Origin: Skeletonema tropicum
Taxonomy: Eukaryota > Bacillariophyta > Thalassiosirophyceae > Thalassiosirales > Thalassiosiraceae
Direction of reading: 5' to 3'
Length of the DNA stretch: 64,000 bases
Assembly: GCA_037178625.1 (NCBI GenBank)
Contig: JAWZXG010000042.1
Span: 30,082 to 94,081, forward strand
The notes under the pieces are model-generated. The model ran no database searches. It was not told the DNA's origin and saw only the letters and a program-made list of their open reading frames with translations. A program made the position numbers and the translations under genes. Shown here in pieces: positions 18,415 through 28,415 of the stretch. How positions within the stretch are numbered: position 1 is the first letter of the stretch; the number at the start of each line of letters is the position of its first letter.

Positions 18415-20100
18415 ATGCCGAATCCAAAGAAGTCAAAGGACCGCCCTAACAAGAAGGCGCCGGCGAAATCCTCGCTGCGAATGCTTCCCGCAACACTCTC
18501 TCCTGCTGCCGAAAGTGCAAAGGCATCCATCCACCGATCGTGTTGAAAAGATCCTTAGTGATATGATTTAGAAAAAGAGTTTTGTTGATGAAGGCAGCGT
18601 TCTAACTTACCTCATTCGGTTTGGTACGTCTTTTCGATAACCGCAAAGAAAATGAACGATGAGCACCTGGAAAAGATGACCGATGCTGACAATGAAATCA
18701 GAACCGAAATGATCGCAAGAGGACGACTCTCCGAAATTATATCGCCGATGCTGTTGACCCGCTCAAACCATTGCGTGATAAGCAACACCACATCATTTTC
18801 CTCAGGATAGATGGGGTGAAGCTCTTGATTATGATAAAGTTGTGGAGTACAAATGACTACTAAGTTTAATGTTGCTGTGGTTGAACGTTCATGCGCTGAG
18901 AAGTACATGAAGGCGCTGAAAATAACAGATGAAATCACCCCCGACATGGTAGTCGAAGATGGTAGAGTCTTCTTATCGGTAGATCAATATAATAGAATAC
19001 GCAGTGCAATTGCTTGGGTCTACAAAGTAGCAAGAGTGGAGATATGATGAAACCCGAAGCATACGAGATAATTGCAGAGCATTTGAAAGTGGAGAGAAAG
19101 ATTCAATCATCTCATGCTTCTTTTGGACTGGAGTTTAATGAAGAGCAGTGAGAACTGTTTGAATGTGAAAATGATAAACATTGAATTTGAGGAAGCTGAC
19201 TTGAAGTTTGCATTCGAGAAGGAAAGCAGCATGAGGCATGCACGCCCATAGCACCTCGCCAATCAAGAAAAGCCTCAAATCGCCTCATATCTGTCTCGTG
19301 CTGTTCGCAAGGTAAATCTTTGCGTGTCTGGCACCAATCAGTATACTAGGTACAGTAGTCGAATGCGAATGCATGATCTCTTTCAGGAAATGAAGGATGA
19401 TGTGCACGACATTGGGATCAACTAGCAAGAACTTGGTACTCATTCTACTCGAAAGGCATCGGTAGTATGGCCGCCAATGCCGGCACTTGGGTGTCACAAG
19501 CAAATAGGACCGGTATTGATTGTGCAACTAGAGCCAGAAGAGACCACTAGGAACACGGATATCATGGTGACTAAGCTTAAGAGCTAAAGAAGTGGGCTAT
19601 TCCCAAAGGTGATGAAGGAGCACCAACGTGCGACGCCATCTTGTGTGAGAGGATCAATCACGGGTTCTTACCGTGGTTGCTACTTGACACGTGTGAACAG
19701 GAAGAATGACTGTCGTAACGGTATTGGAATACCGGAAGAGAGTCATATCCTGTGACATTGGGCCCTTCGATTGTTGCCTTATATTTATATCTACGAGCGG
19801 GCTGGAAGCTTGGAGGTCTGACGGAGATGTATCGCTTTCGTCAAGACGCAGGTGATTTGAACGTGGTAAGAAGAGCTGCCTGTCTCGATATCGAGACAAA
19901 ATAGTTTGGATATCGCCGCCATATTTCGACTGTTCAGACTTGGACCAAGACGGCAAGCTTGCGGCAATGGCAATGGCAATGCCAATGGCAATGGCAATGG
20001 CCCAAGCTGACCGCTGGCTGAAAGAGCGCATTCCAAAGTTTTAGGGATCACAAAACAACAGCAAGAGGCAGAGAATAATTTTGTGTAGGTCTACATTTAA
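18415..20100 (+). pseudogene. decayed tyrosine recombinase, copy D
   Basis: It starts MPNPKKSKDRPNKK (18415). It keeps the clearest N-terminal block, MTTKFNVAVVERS (18853), running through RVFLSVDQYNRIRSAIAWVYKVARVE without the indels seen in copies A and B. The catalytic HSTRK block is present with CGA (19450-19452) and the same preceding TAG as copy C. The RAGWKLGGLTEMYRFRQDAGD block resumes after the 267 bp insertion. Small deletions remove the segment between VARVE and MKPEAYEII. It is inactive. Confidence 0.75.
19491..19757. mobile_element. 267 bp MITE-like insertion
   Basis: Comparison with copy C shows that this segment is inserted in the recombinase sequence between CACTTGG and GCCC. 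It starts GTGTCACA and ends TGTGACA, a short inverted repeat, and it is flanked by TTGG on both sides (19487-19490 and 19758-19761), a likely 4 bp target duplication. It has no coding capacity that I can see. The family is unknown. Confidence 0.65.
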
Positions 20101-20220
20101 TGTACGTTTTACATCAACAACTTCATTCGTTTCAATGCTTTTACTTTGCTTGGTCTGGAGTGGGGGCACGAGCGGACACCAAAGAGGCAAATTATACCCC
20201 GTTGACAGGGCCTTTTGTAC

Positions 20221-20241
20221 CCGGTGAAACTTTTGCACCGG
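20221..20241. repeat. degenerate CCGGTGTAA palindrome
   Basis: CCGGTGAAAC then TTTTGCACCGG: the copy D counterpart of the palindrome at 4520, with one change in each arm. Confidence 0.65.
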
Positions 20242-20269
20242 AGTTAATCCACTCGTACTATTATCGTAC

Positions 20270-20435
20270 TGATCTTGTGAAGTTGTACAAAATGATAGAA
20301 AGCTTGAGAGGCAGTAGTTCAGGCCATAACAATAACACATTTACACACACCAATTAGACATAAGTTCTACTAACAAAATGCTGGTCGAAGACCCCTGACC
20401 CTAATACGTTGTAGCGCATAACTACCAAGCTTCAA
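20270..20435 (-). repeat. shared 3' flank of MDR genes, copy 3
   Basis: Copy of the flank described at 12371. Confidence 0.75.
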
Positions 20436-22401
20436 TCATCTAACATTATCCACCGGAACACGTTGTGTTGAGTCAAGTTTTTCCCAAGGAAGGACAACAA
20501 TCGTCCCATTGGGAAGACCCTTCTCCACCAAATTTTGCGCTTTGGGCACTTGATTCAAGGCTACCCTGCCAGAAATCTTTGGATTGATCTCTTTGTTCCG
20601 GAGTTTCACAAGCAAGTATCTGAATTCGTGCTCAAACATTCGAGGATCATCTCGGAATGACTTGTTCACGTCATAGAATGATACTTCCGGAAACATGGGG
20701 GAAGTATAAGTAAATCTAGACCAGGATCTGCCCATTCGGTCAAAAATAGATCCATGGTCACGTAGAGGGGGGTTGATGGTGCATACGAGCTTGCCATCAC
20801 AATTCAAAGCCTCGTATGAAGATTTATATCCATCCAAGCATAGAGTATCGATGACCAAATCCATCTTTCCACTTAGTTTGGCAAATTTCTTCGGTTTGTT
20901 AGGGAGCCAAATTGCTCCCATCTTTTCCAAAAACTCGCGATGAGATTTGTCTGCCGTAGCCACAACATTGGCACCTTCCTTCAATGCCAATTCTACCAAG
21001 GCCTGACCGACAGGGTCAGAACCTCCAATGATCAGCACCTTTGCATCTGTGTACGGGATTCCGTTCGTCCTACCTAGATTGAGCATTTGATATGCTGACA
21101 TATAACTCTCTACCAAACAGAGGGCGTCATCACATGGAACATCGGGAGAGATGGGTATAGCTGAACTGGCAGGGATAGAGATGAATCTGGCATTTCCCCT
21201 GCCATTTGGGGTCAAAGCAACAACTCGATCACCAACTTGGATCATGTTTTTCTTGCGAGCCGTCCTCCCTACACGAATGACTTCACCCACGATTTGTCGA
21301 CCAGGGACTTCTTGGTTACCGGAGGATCTCTCGAGGTAATCTTGGATTGTAACCGTAGACGCCTTCATACACAAAGAGAAGAAATATGCCAGTGAGGCTG
21401 TTGAGAAAAAGAAGAGCAAAACGAAGCGCATCAACCAAGCACCACTTTCGACTTACCTCTACTTTCACTAAAACGTGATCACTCCTATCTGGACGACGTG
21501 GTGCATTTGGATATAAACGTAATCTCAAACTCCCCGGTGTGCTACTCGCATAAATATCTGCATAAATATCAAGTTGTCCTTTGTGCTTATTTAGCTCAGC
21601 AGTTCTATCCACAGTATCAATCTCTTCGTTCTTCTTCGCCAGAACATCAGACGAATTATCATAATCCGCTGCGAACAACCAAGCCGAGACTGCACTCACA
21701 GCAGGCATTCCAATGGGGGCAGGAGATGCCACAGTCGTTCCATCTACGGTACTTTCATTGTCTGGATCTTCCAAGACATCTGTGACTAATGCTCCACGAC
21801 CATCTGCCTCATCCAAAGAGCCTCCTTCGCTACCACTTTTGTTGGAAGTTTCATTCGGTGTATCTGATGTAGTCAACCCAAAGACATTCATAAGTTGAGA
21901 AGAATATCCAACAGGGGATTCAGTTGTCTTACTCTGTTCTGACTCCTTTCGCTTCGAATCTTTGGGCGGATTAGCTGGGACCGAAGTTGCCGTGGTGAAT
22001 TCGGTTGCCATGGTAAATTCGTCATCTGCGTAACTTTCCTCATCATCACCATCTCCAAAACCACCGAAAAACCCACAATCATTCCCATCTTCAAAATATG
22101 CCTCTGTATCCCATGATCCCTCGCTAGCGCCGCTGTAGAAGGAGCTTTCTTCCGTGATATCAGGCGACACATTTCCAGAGCCGCGATGCCTACTTTGTGC
22201 TTGCCGCATGGCATTCTTCAGACGAAACCCTTGATAACCTTTGTCTGCTTGTGTTGTGGAACTGGTCTTGTTTTGTTTCGAGCCTTTAGAACTACCGAAG
22301 CTGAGGAAGCCTTTGCTACGCCGGCCGCCGGCATCGTTGCTGCTGTCTCGCTGGTCATCACTGTTTATTGACTCAGTCTTATTTCGAGAGAACACCCTCA
22401 T
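20436..22401 (-). CDS. MDR-superfamily protein, copy 3 (intact, longest)
   Basis: Exons 21457-22401 and 20436-21362, with a 94 bp GT-AG intron, encode 623 residues. The order is the same as copy 1: a disordered N-terminus with SPDITEESSFYSG, a GroES-like part, and a Rossmann part with GGSDPVGQALVELA. It has an extra ~40 residues in the N-terminal region (GYSSQLMNVFGLTTSDTP...) that copies 1 and 2 lack, so it probably keeps the ancestral form. The intron lengths of copies 3, 1 and 2 are 94, 99 and 104 bp because a CCAAG motif is present once, twice and three times. No recombinase element follows its 5' side, so this is the end of the duplication series. Cofactor NAD(P)H is inferred; the substrate is unknown. 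Confidence 0.88.
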
Positions 22402-23240
22402 CTCCAACGATTATGCCTCGTAGGTAGTTGTTGGTCACGACTTTACTGACTTAACGGATTTGATATCATGGGAAGTTCTATCACCTACTTACGAATGCTA
22501 CTCTCGAGAGATAAATATTTGAGTTTGTGGTCTTCTCAGATACTACGAGTCAATGTCGAAAAATTTGCTCGCCTATTATTGATTGCAAAAGATTGCAAAA
22601 ATTTGTTCGTTATCACTGAGCATAGATAATATCGCCTTTTGAGGGCGCACCAGACGTACTTGAAAATTTCTGTTTCTGGCCAAATATGTTCATTTCGTCA
22701 CTGCGCCACCATTTTGTGAGGGGAGTATACTTGCGCAAGACAGCGGACGAGAATGAAGACTCGAAAGTTAGAAGTGTCTTTTCTTCGCACAGGAAACTCA
22801 CAAATTACTTAGTGATGGAAAAACGCTGCTTCGTTGAGTGGATGTCATAAGCAAATTAGAACAACTCTTTTGACAATGAAGCTTTGTTTCTATCAAACGA
22901 TTATTTGTCACCTATGAAGGTGGCGGGCCAACCACAACAACATCGACACGTAAAGGTGCTTTGTTTTACAAGAATACTAGAAAATTGGATCATCAGGCTG
23001 GGGAACTCGTCATTTGCTCTAGAGGTTGCTATCCATCCCATAAAATATGTGAATCCATCTCATTGTCGTATGAAAGGTGTGAAGATAGTGAACTTTGATA
23101 CGACAATTAACAACTTCTCTCTTGCAGCTGTGTTGGCCTGGCTGCTGCTCTAGCACAGTGCATCTGTCGGCATACGACAGAAACTTCAAATGAAAGCGCA
23201 TTTGGATCCTTCAACATATACCTAATATTTTATCCTTCTT
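22402..23240. other. 5' flank of MDR copy 3 and intergenic region
   Basis: The first ~180 bp is the third copy of the shared MDR upstream region. The right arm of the 69 bp inverted repeat is at 22605-22673. Open frames in both directions (for example 22613-22801 minus) have no recognisable product; the minus one overlaps the inverted-repeat arm and may be part of the same broken gene. Nothing else seen. Confidence 0.5.
22605..22673 (-). repeat. 69 bp inverted repeat, right arm
   Basis: Reverse-complement partner of 11866-11934. Here the frame TEIFKYVWCALKRRYYLCSVITN continues without the stop seen in the left arm. Confidence 0.7.
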
Positions 23241-24137
23241 TTATTGTACAGTCATGTCTTGTACAGTCATGTCATTCACATACAACCATTCCGCAAACCC
23301 ACAAAATCCAGGACTTCCGACAGGGGCGTATGCTACGGTCTTTTCACAATCTAGAGGAATATTCTTGACGTCTTCTTCTTCTTCAGACTCCTCCTCCTCG
23401 TCATCATCATCTTCTTCATCATCTTCCTCATCTGTTTCTTCCTCGTCTGTTTCTTCTTCCTCATCTTCATAACCTATCGATTGCAAAGCAGTTTCAGCAT
23501 CAAGTTCTATTATTTCATCAAGTGATCCCGTATCATCATCGTCACTACTGCAATCAGAACTTTCTTCCGTTATATTATCTTCTGGCAATGAAGTCCTCCT
23601 TAAATTATTTCGTGCTTGTGCTCGACGCCATGCCTTCTCCAAATCATCCTCATCATATGCTGCTGTTGATGATGATGTTGTCGACTTTTTTGGTTTCAAC
23701 GATCTGGCAAGACTGCCGATGCTTCGTGCGCTACGGCTACCAAGACTTCGAAGGCTGCGTACACTTTTTCCACTTCGACTACTTGCCTCTGTCGCCCGTG
23801 TGCTGACGCTGTAGTATCCACTGCTGTGGACACTGGCACTGCTACGATTCTTCTTTTTTCCACTACTGCCACTACTACGATGATTATTATGATGCTGTAT
23901 ACGCCCTGAAGAAGAACGACTTCTAGTTCTGGAAATACCTTGTGTAGCAGCAGCACTGCTGGTGCGTGGACGGCTCCTATCATACTGTTGTCGCCTTGAG
24001 GAAGAAGGACGACTACTTCGTCCCTTTGTTGTTGAGCTGGTAGGCTTACCGTCACGACGACGGGTCCTTCCTCTGGAGGAACTATGTCGATGTCCTCCTC
24101 CTCTAGTACCACTGGAGGAGTACGGGTCGTACGCCAT
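23241..24137 (-). CDS. Ser/Arg-rich and acidic protein of unknown function
   Basis: A single-exon open frame of 298 residues starting at an ATG (MAYDPYSSSGTRGGG). Residues 1-165 are rich in Ser, Arg and Gly, and include RS-like repeats and basic patches. Residues ~195-270 are strongly acidic with runs of Glu/Asp. The C-terminus, VGSPGFCGFAEWLYVNDMTVQ, is more ordered-looking. The last five codons (DMTVQ) are a 15 bp tandem duplication. The phrase NITEESSDCS recalls DITEESSFYS in the neighbouring MDR proteins, and GFAEWLYVND recalls their SAVSAWLFAADY, so it may be a relative of their N-terminal region without the enzyme half. That link is inference. Charge segregation suggests a disordered, possibly nuclear protein. 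It is divergent from the TANGO2 gene. Confidence 0.65.
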   Translation of the reverse strand: MAYDPYSSSGTRGGGHRHSSSRGRTRRRDGKPTSSTTKGRSSRPSSSRRQQYDRSRPRTSSAAATQGISRTRSRSSSGRIQHHNNHRSSGSSGKKKNRSSASVHSSGYYSVSTRATEASSRSGKSVRSLRSLGSRSARSIGSLARSLKPKKSTTSSSTAAYDEDDLEKAWRRAQARNNLRRTSLPEDNITEESSDCSSDDDDTGSLDEIIELDAETALQSIGYEDEEEETDEEETDEEDDEEDDDDEEEESEEEEDVKNIPLDCEKTVAYAPVGSPGFCGFAEWLYVNDMTVQDMTVQ

Positions 24138-24872
24138 GATACTATTTGACCTCTCTCGCTGAAGAAGAGTTCTTCAATATAGCTTGGCTATTTTGATCAA
24201 TGGAAGTTACGCTCTAGGATCGATTTAGTGTACACATTTGGCAGCTGGTGTATTGTGTTGAATCATTCTAGATGGAACGACATCCAAGCTAAGAATAATA
24301 TCACTTTCGTTTTCGTTCTGTTCAACGCATTGCCATAAATTGTGACATGGGTGTTATTTGTAGCGCAGCACATGAAAGTGAGTGAGTGCAAGGAAAGAGA
24401 TTTAGGGGGCTTGTAGAACATGTGTTTCGAGTTGTAACCCCATAATTACCCCTCATGCAGTTATAGAGTAGAAAAAGACACTTAAATACCCGTAAATGGT
24501 CATATTATATCCAAAAAAGAGCTCCCAAACAACCAACCCTTTTGGGGGCATCTCACCGTGCCCTCAAAATTCCTCAAGAAAGGTGAAAGGAACAGCACGA
24601 CGAACGGCGACAGCCGATCGGAAAGCGCCAACACTCCAACCTCTCTGCAACCCGATCTCTCTGGCTCATCTGCCCTCGATCCACGATGAGCACATCGGAA
24701 ATAGGGTCCATTCAACTTCCATTCAATGATGTGAGTTGATTGCATGTTGCACACGAGGTTGCTGCTCTCTTTCTTGTGTTGTTTCAAGCATATCCGCTAG
24801 CTGCTACTATCCAACAACAACACAAAGTAGTACAGTCACCTATCATCTGCTCTCAATTCAAGATAAGTAGAT
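24138..24872. other. divergent intergenic region
   Basis: 735 bp between the start codons of the Ser/Arg-rich gene (-) and the TANGO2 gene (+), so it should hold both promoters. I see no confident core promoter motif, RNA gene or repeat. Confidence 0.5.
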
Positions 24873-26171
24873 ATGTGCATAATCTTCGTCCTCTATCAAG
24901 TCCATCCAACCTATCCACTCATAATTGCATCCAATCGAGATGAAATGCTAGATCGTCCTACAGAGTCGATGAAATTGCGAGGTAGCATCGACATCAATCC
25001 AACAATGAATGACGACGACAATACGAATTGTCAACAAGAAAGAAGAAGAAGGAGGAGGAATCACCAACAAAAACGATGCTATCTTGCCGGAAGAGATCTC
25101 GTTTGTGGAGGAACATGGTTGGCTTTGGATGTTTCCTCCATGACGAAAGTAGTAGATCTTAATAACGATGATAGTAGTAGTATTGCACGTCATGGTGGTG
25201 ATTGTACTCTTGATAATATTGTCAGCAGCTCTGACAAGAAGGACAATGACAACTCTAACAACAACATCAACGACAACGACGATTCAACAATCCCATCATT
25301 ACTAAGATGGATAGCAATCACCAATTATAGAGAAAAGGAAGAACATGGTAGACCCAGTCGAGGAGAATTACTCACCGAGTACATCACTCAACAAACAACC
25401 ACAACCCACCATCAAGAAGAGGCGAAGGATCAACACTCCTCACAGTCGTCTTCTTCTTCTTGTTATGATGCTCCATCATTTCTAAAAAAATTACAACCCA
25501 ATGGACAACAATACAATGGGTTCAATTTACTAGTGGGGGATGATACTGGTATATATTACTATAGCAATCGTAGTAGCGTACAAGATCATGATGATAAGCA
25601 TCCACAAGGTCATGATAGCAACACTACTACTACTACTGCACCCGCATCATCAATACCACCACAGCGACTCATGCCGGGACGAATCTATGGTTTAAGTAAT
25701 GCATTACTTGATACACCATGGCCAAAAGTGGAACGAGGGAAGGAGTTATTGGAACAATTGATACATGAGGAACAACAGAAAATAATGATGAATACCACCA
25801 CCAGCAGCAGCACCAACAACAACAATAACAATAATAACAACAACAATTCGTCACTAAATCAATTCCATGAAAAACTACAAAGCATCCTCCACGACACAAT
25901 CCAACCATCCAACGACAACTTGTTACCCAACACCGGGATAGGTCTGTATTCCGAACGTCACCTCTCGTCCATATTCGTTCCAGTGGATACCTTCCTGGGA
26001 CGGGATTATGGTACACGATCATCGACGAGTATTGTTATGGATGTGGTGGGGAGGGTGAGTGTGTTGGAACGGAGTTGTTGGTTGAGTAGTAGTGATGATG
26101 ATGAGATGGAGAAGAAGGGGCAGGTGGTGGAAGATGAATGGTTTTATTTTCGTCAGGGAGGAGATGATTAA
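24873..26171 (+). CDS. TANGO2/NRDE-family protein
   Basis: A single exon of 432 residues, longer than the ~280 of animal TANGO2 because of low-complexity insertions. The family blocks appear in order. First come MCIIF with Cys2 and SNRDE at 20-24, then GGTWLALD, IAITNYRE, GRPSRGELLTEYI, YNGFNLLVGD, YGLSNALLDTPWPKVERGK, then SSIFVPVDTFLGRDYGTRSST and a final VSVLERS. The inserts are Asn/Ser/Asp/His-rich, including an 11-residue Asn run. The NRDE motif names the family (Pfam NRDE), whose fold resembles N-terminal nucleophile hydrolases. Human TANGO2 is linked to metabolic crises and has been connected with Golgi organisation, lipid handling and heme trafficking, but its molecular activity is not settled. 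Start: first ATG, giving the conserved MCIIF. Confidence 0.93.
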   Translation: MCIIFVLYQVHPTYPLIIASNRDEMLDRPTESMKLRGSIDINPTMNDDDNTNCQQERRRRRRNHQQKRCYLAGRDLVCGGTWLALDVSSMTKVVDLNNDDSSSIARHGGDCTLDNIVSSSDKKDNDNSNNNINDNDDSTIPSLLRWIAITNYREKEEHGRPSRGELLTEYITQQTTTTHHQEEAKDQHSSQSSSSSCYDAPSFLKKLQPNGQQYNGFNLLVGDDTGIYYYSNRSSVQDHDDKHPQGHDSNTTTTTAPASSIPPQRLMPGRIYGLSNALLDTPWPKVERGKELLEQLIHEEQQKIMMNTTTSSSTNNNNNNNNNNNSSLNQFHEKLQSILHDTIQPSNDNLLPNTGIGLYSERHLSSIFVPVDTFLGRDYGTRSSTSIVMDVVGRVSVLERSCWLSSSDDDEMEKKGQVVEDEWFYFRQGGDD

Positions 26172-26398
26172 AATGTTGATGGTTCTGTTTTAAGAATTTG
26201 TTAGCATGGCATTAAGTAGTATGGTTATTATCTACACGAACGCGGCCTCTCTGTACAGCATCTATATTTTATGTAGTTCATGTTCTATCTCTATCCCCCC
26301 CCCCCCCCCTCGCGATGACCCTCTCGACGCGTTGAACCGCGTGTGTGGCCAGTTAAGTTGACCCTCAATCATCTTTGTATCCTCTCTATATCATCTAT
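26172..26398. other. convergent 3' region with poly-C tract
   Basis: A short spacer between the converging TANGO2 and tail-anchored genes. It contains a 15-base C run at 26295-26309, a site where length is likely unreliable. Confidence 0.5.
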
Positions 26399-26698
26399 CT
26401 ATATGTAGGCCATCCCAACCACAACACTAATCACACCAATCAACCCCAAAAACACCCCCAACACCAACCCACCCTTATGTAACCCCCAATGAACCCTATA
26501 ATAATTATCACTAAATCGATCAATACGATCATCATCATTGTAACTAATGGTAGACAAGTCCTCGGACATGTTGGACAGTGAGGGTATTTTCGATAAGGAG
26601 TGGGAATCGTTGGAGAGTAGTAAGGAGTGGAAGAGTGATCGTTGGGTGAGGTGGGATTTGGACCGTTGTTTTTCGAGATTGTTTAGTCTATCGGGCAT
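26399..26698 (-). CDS. small tail-anchored membrane protein
   Basis: A 99-residue ATG-initiated frame with a polar, Ser-rich N-terminal part (MPDRLNNLEKQRSKSHL) and a single strongly hydrophobic stretch at the very C-terminus (GGLVLGVFLGLIGVISVVVG, then MAYI). A C-terminal anchor with almost nothing after it is the layout of tail-anchored proteins of the ER or outer organelle membranes. I do not recognise the family. The N-terminal residues ~5-50 have heptad-like Leu spacing (LNNLEKQ, LFHSLLL, LSKIPSLSNM), which could suggest a SNARE-like or coiled-coil piece, but this is weak. No intron is needed. It is convergent with the TANGO2 gene. Confidence 0.55.
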   Translation of the reverse strand: MPDRLNNLEKQRSKSHLTQRSLFHSLLLSNDSHSLSKIPSLSNMSEDLSTISYNDDDRIDRFSDNYYRVHWGLHKGGLVLGVFLGLIGVISVVVGMAYI

Positions 26699-27548
26699 GA
26701 TGAATGAAGATGAGAGGCGTCAGTATGGATGGAATATGGGGATATGATGATGCTTGGAACGTGGATTATCACTCTTGTTCAGTGTTGTAGTTGTCATGTA
26801 TTACTGATTACGTGGGCCAATCAAAACTGAGAGCACAATGACATACAATCAATCAATGTTATGTCTCTTGCTTGACAACAATGCAATCAAGCTGTTGACT
26901 CAAAAGAGAAAATGCAAAGGAACGGAAGATTTGGTTTGGAAGAGAGGGCAACGTCTACAAAGTGTCAGGCAGTGATGCTACAAGTGTCAACGTCCGTTCA
27001 ACAAGTGTCAACGTCCGTTCACGCACCATGGAACAACACGCTAGTCGTAAAAAAGCAAGCGCAAAGCCGTGCGCAAAGCCACGTGATCTTGAACTTGCAT
27101 CCACCTCCGCGGACTTTTTTGACACTCCCGCAATAATTTTGTAGGAGCATTGTTCTTCTCGCTTTTTTCATTCTCATTGCTCCTGAAAAAACGGTCATCG
27201 CCATTTTTTTGACCAAAACGATCATGACGTCCGTTATTTTTAGAGTTGATTGCTAGCTGTCCGCCTGCACCGTAGTCATAGACCTAGTAGACAACGAACC
27301 AATCAGAAGGAGCATTACGGCTATTGACGACGGAATAATTATTCAGAACTGGAATATCATCTTGCGATATCTCATCGTCATTGCTAGTTAGATAGCAGTA
27401 GCGCGGACCATAGAAAACGGAACGGCGTCGCAGCAAATAAAAAGAGACGGCGAAAGAGCGACAACCAAACGCAATACGCACCAACATACATTGTTCATTC
27501 TACAAACGCTCACCAACACTCAAGCCGCCCACCACCGCCACCAACACA
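26699..27548. other. intergenic region upstream of the FHA gene
   Basis: 850 bp between the start codons of the tail-anchored gene (-) and the FHA gene (+). It holds a short tandem duplication of CAAGTGTCAACGTCCGTT at about 26980-27020. Short frames on both strands have no recognisable product. The last 100 bp are C/A-rich (CACCAACACTCAAGCC..., CACCGCCACCAACAC), typical of an algal 5' UTR. Confidence 0.5.
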
Positions 27549-28415
27549 ATGAACAGCACCACCTCTAAAAAATATCCCGCCACCTCACCACCAAACGACT
27601 CCTGGACAATCGAGCAATTACTATTCTGGTCCCTCGATCAATATCACTCGGCGGCCATTTCCAAAACCAATTCTCACTTGAGCGCACTTCGACTTCAGTG
27701 TGAGAATGAATGTGACGATGTGTTGATGTTGCATGAGCTGGCGGTGCAGATGACATCATCGAACAAGGATGATGATGATGATATCATCGATGGACCACCT
27801 ATTACTGCCTGTGGAGAGAATGAGAATGTGGATCCACAGCAGAATGATGATAATAATAACCTCCAGCAGCATAAGCAGCAGCAGCAGTTCAAGTTGAATC
27901 AGAAGCAACCTGCAGCTGCAGCTAGTTCTACTGCAACTACAGCTGCAATTCAACAAACCACCACATCATCCAGATCATCATCCAGCTCTAGCAACAGTCT
28001 CATCATTACAATCCTCTCAGGACCACACGCATCTCAAACCTACAAACTTCAACCCAAGCACACTCAACCATGTCTCATTGGACGATCGAAGGGGAAAAAG
28101 TTTTTACGGAATGGGATATCGCTAAATAAAGATCAGGAGGTTAGTACGACCCATGGCAAGTTTTCGGTGGAGGTGGAGGAGCAGCAGGAGCAGGAGCTTG
28201 TGTTGGATCATCATCATCATCGTCATAATCCTGATACTGATACTCATCAACAGAAACGCAAGCACAAGGTATTCAAATTCTACTATACAGATGTTGGAAG
28301 TACCAATGGTTCGACTGTAGGTGAAGCAAGATTGGAAGCGAATGTGAGAGTGGAGATTGAGGAGGGGATGGAGTTGAGAATTGGTAATTCTACTTTGAAG
28401 ATTGCGTTTGGTTAG
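27549..28415 (+). CDS. FHA-domain protein (parent gene of the array)
   Basis: A single exon of 288 residues, intact. Residues 1-80 include a Trp/Tyr-containing segment (WTIEQLLFWSLDQYHSAAI); 90-150 are Gln/Asn/Ser/Ala-rich. The C-terminal half is a forkhead-associated domain, which binds phosphothreonine peptides in signalling and DNA-damage proteins. GRS at 178-180, EVSTTHG at 197-203 and DVGSTNGS at 248-255 give the usual Arg, Ser/His and Asn contact residues, interrupted by a His/Asp-rich loop. It ends ELRIGNSTLKIAFG. The tandem array begins inside codon 187, between the GRS strand and the EVSTTHG loop. The gene thus overlaps array unit 1, and its last 102 codons are repeated in every following unit. 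Partner and process are unknown. Confidence 0.88.
   Translation: MNSTTSKKYPATSPPNDSWTIEQLLFWSLDQYHSAAISKTNSHLSALRLQCENECDDVLMLHELAVQMTSSNKDDDDDIIDGPPITACGENENVDPQQNDDNNNLQQHKQQQQFKLNQKQPAAAASSTATTAAIQQTTTSSRSSSSSSNSLIITILSGPHASQTYKLQPKHTQPCLIGRSKGKKFLRNGISLNKDQEVSTTHGKFSVEVEEQQEQELVLDHHHHRHNPDTDTHQQKRKHKVFKFYYTDVGSTNGSTVGEARLEANVRVEIEEGMELRIGNSTLKIAFG

Larger units (their letters stand above)
17996..20262 (+). mobile_element. recombinase element, copy D
   Basis: The longest of the old element copies, running from the GGAATTCGCTATTCTGTGTA left edge to the degenerate palindrome at 20221-20241 and its GGAGTTAATCCACTCGTAC tail. It lies between MDR copies 2 and 3 and is itself interrupted by a 267 bp insertion at 19491-19757. 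Confidence 0.75.

Noticed and set aside
23254..23472. Plus-strand poly-Ser ORF
   Set aside because: The antisense of the acidic Glu/Asp run in the gene at 23241-24137.
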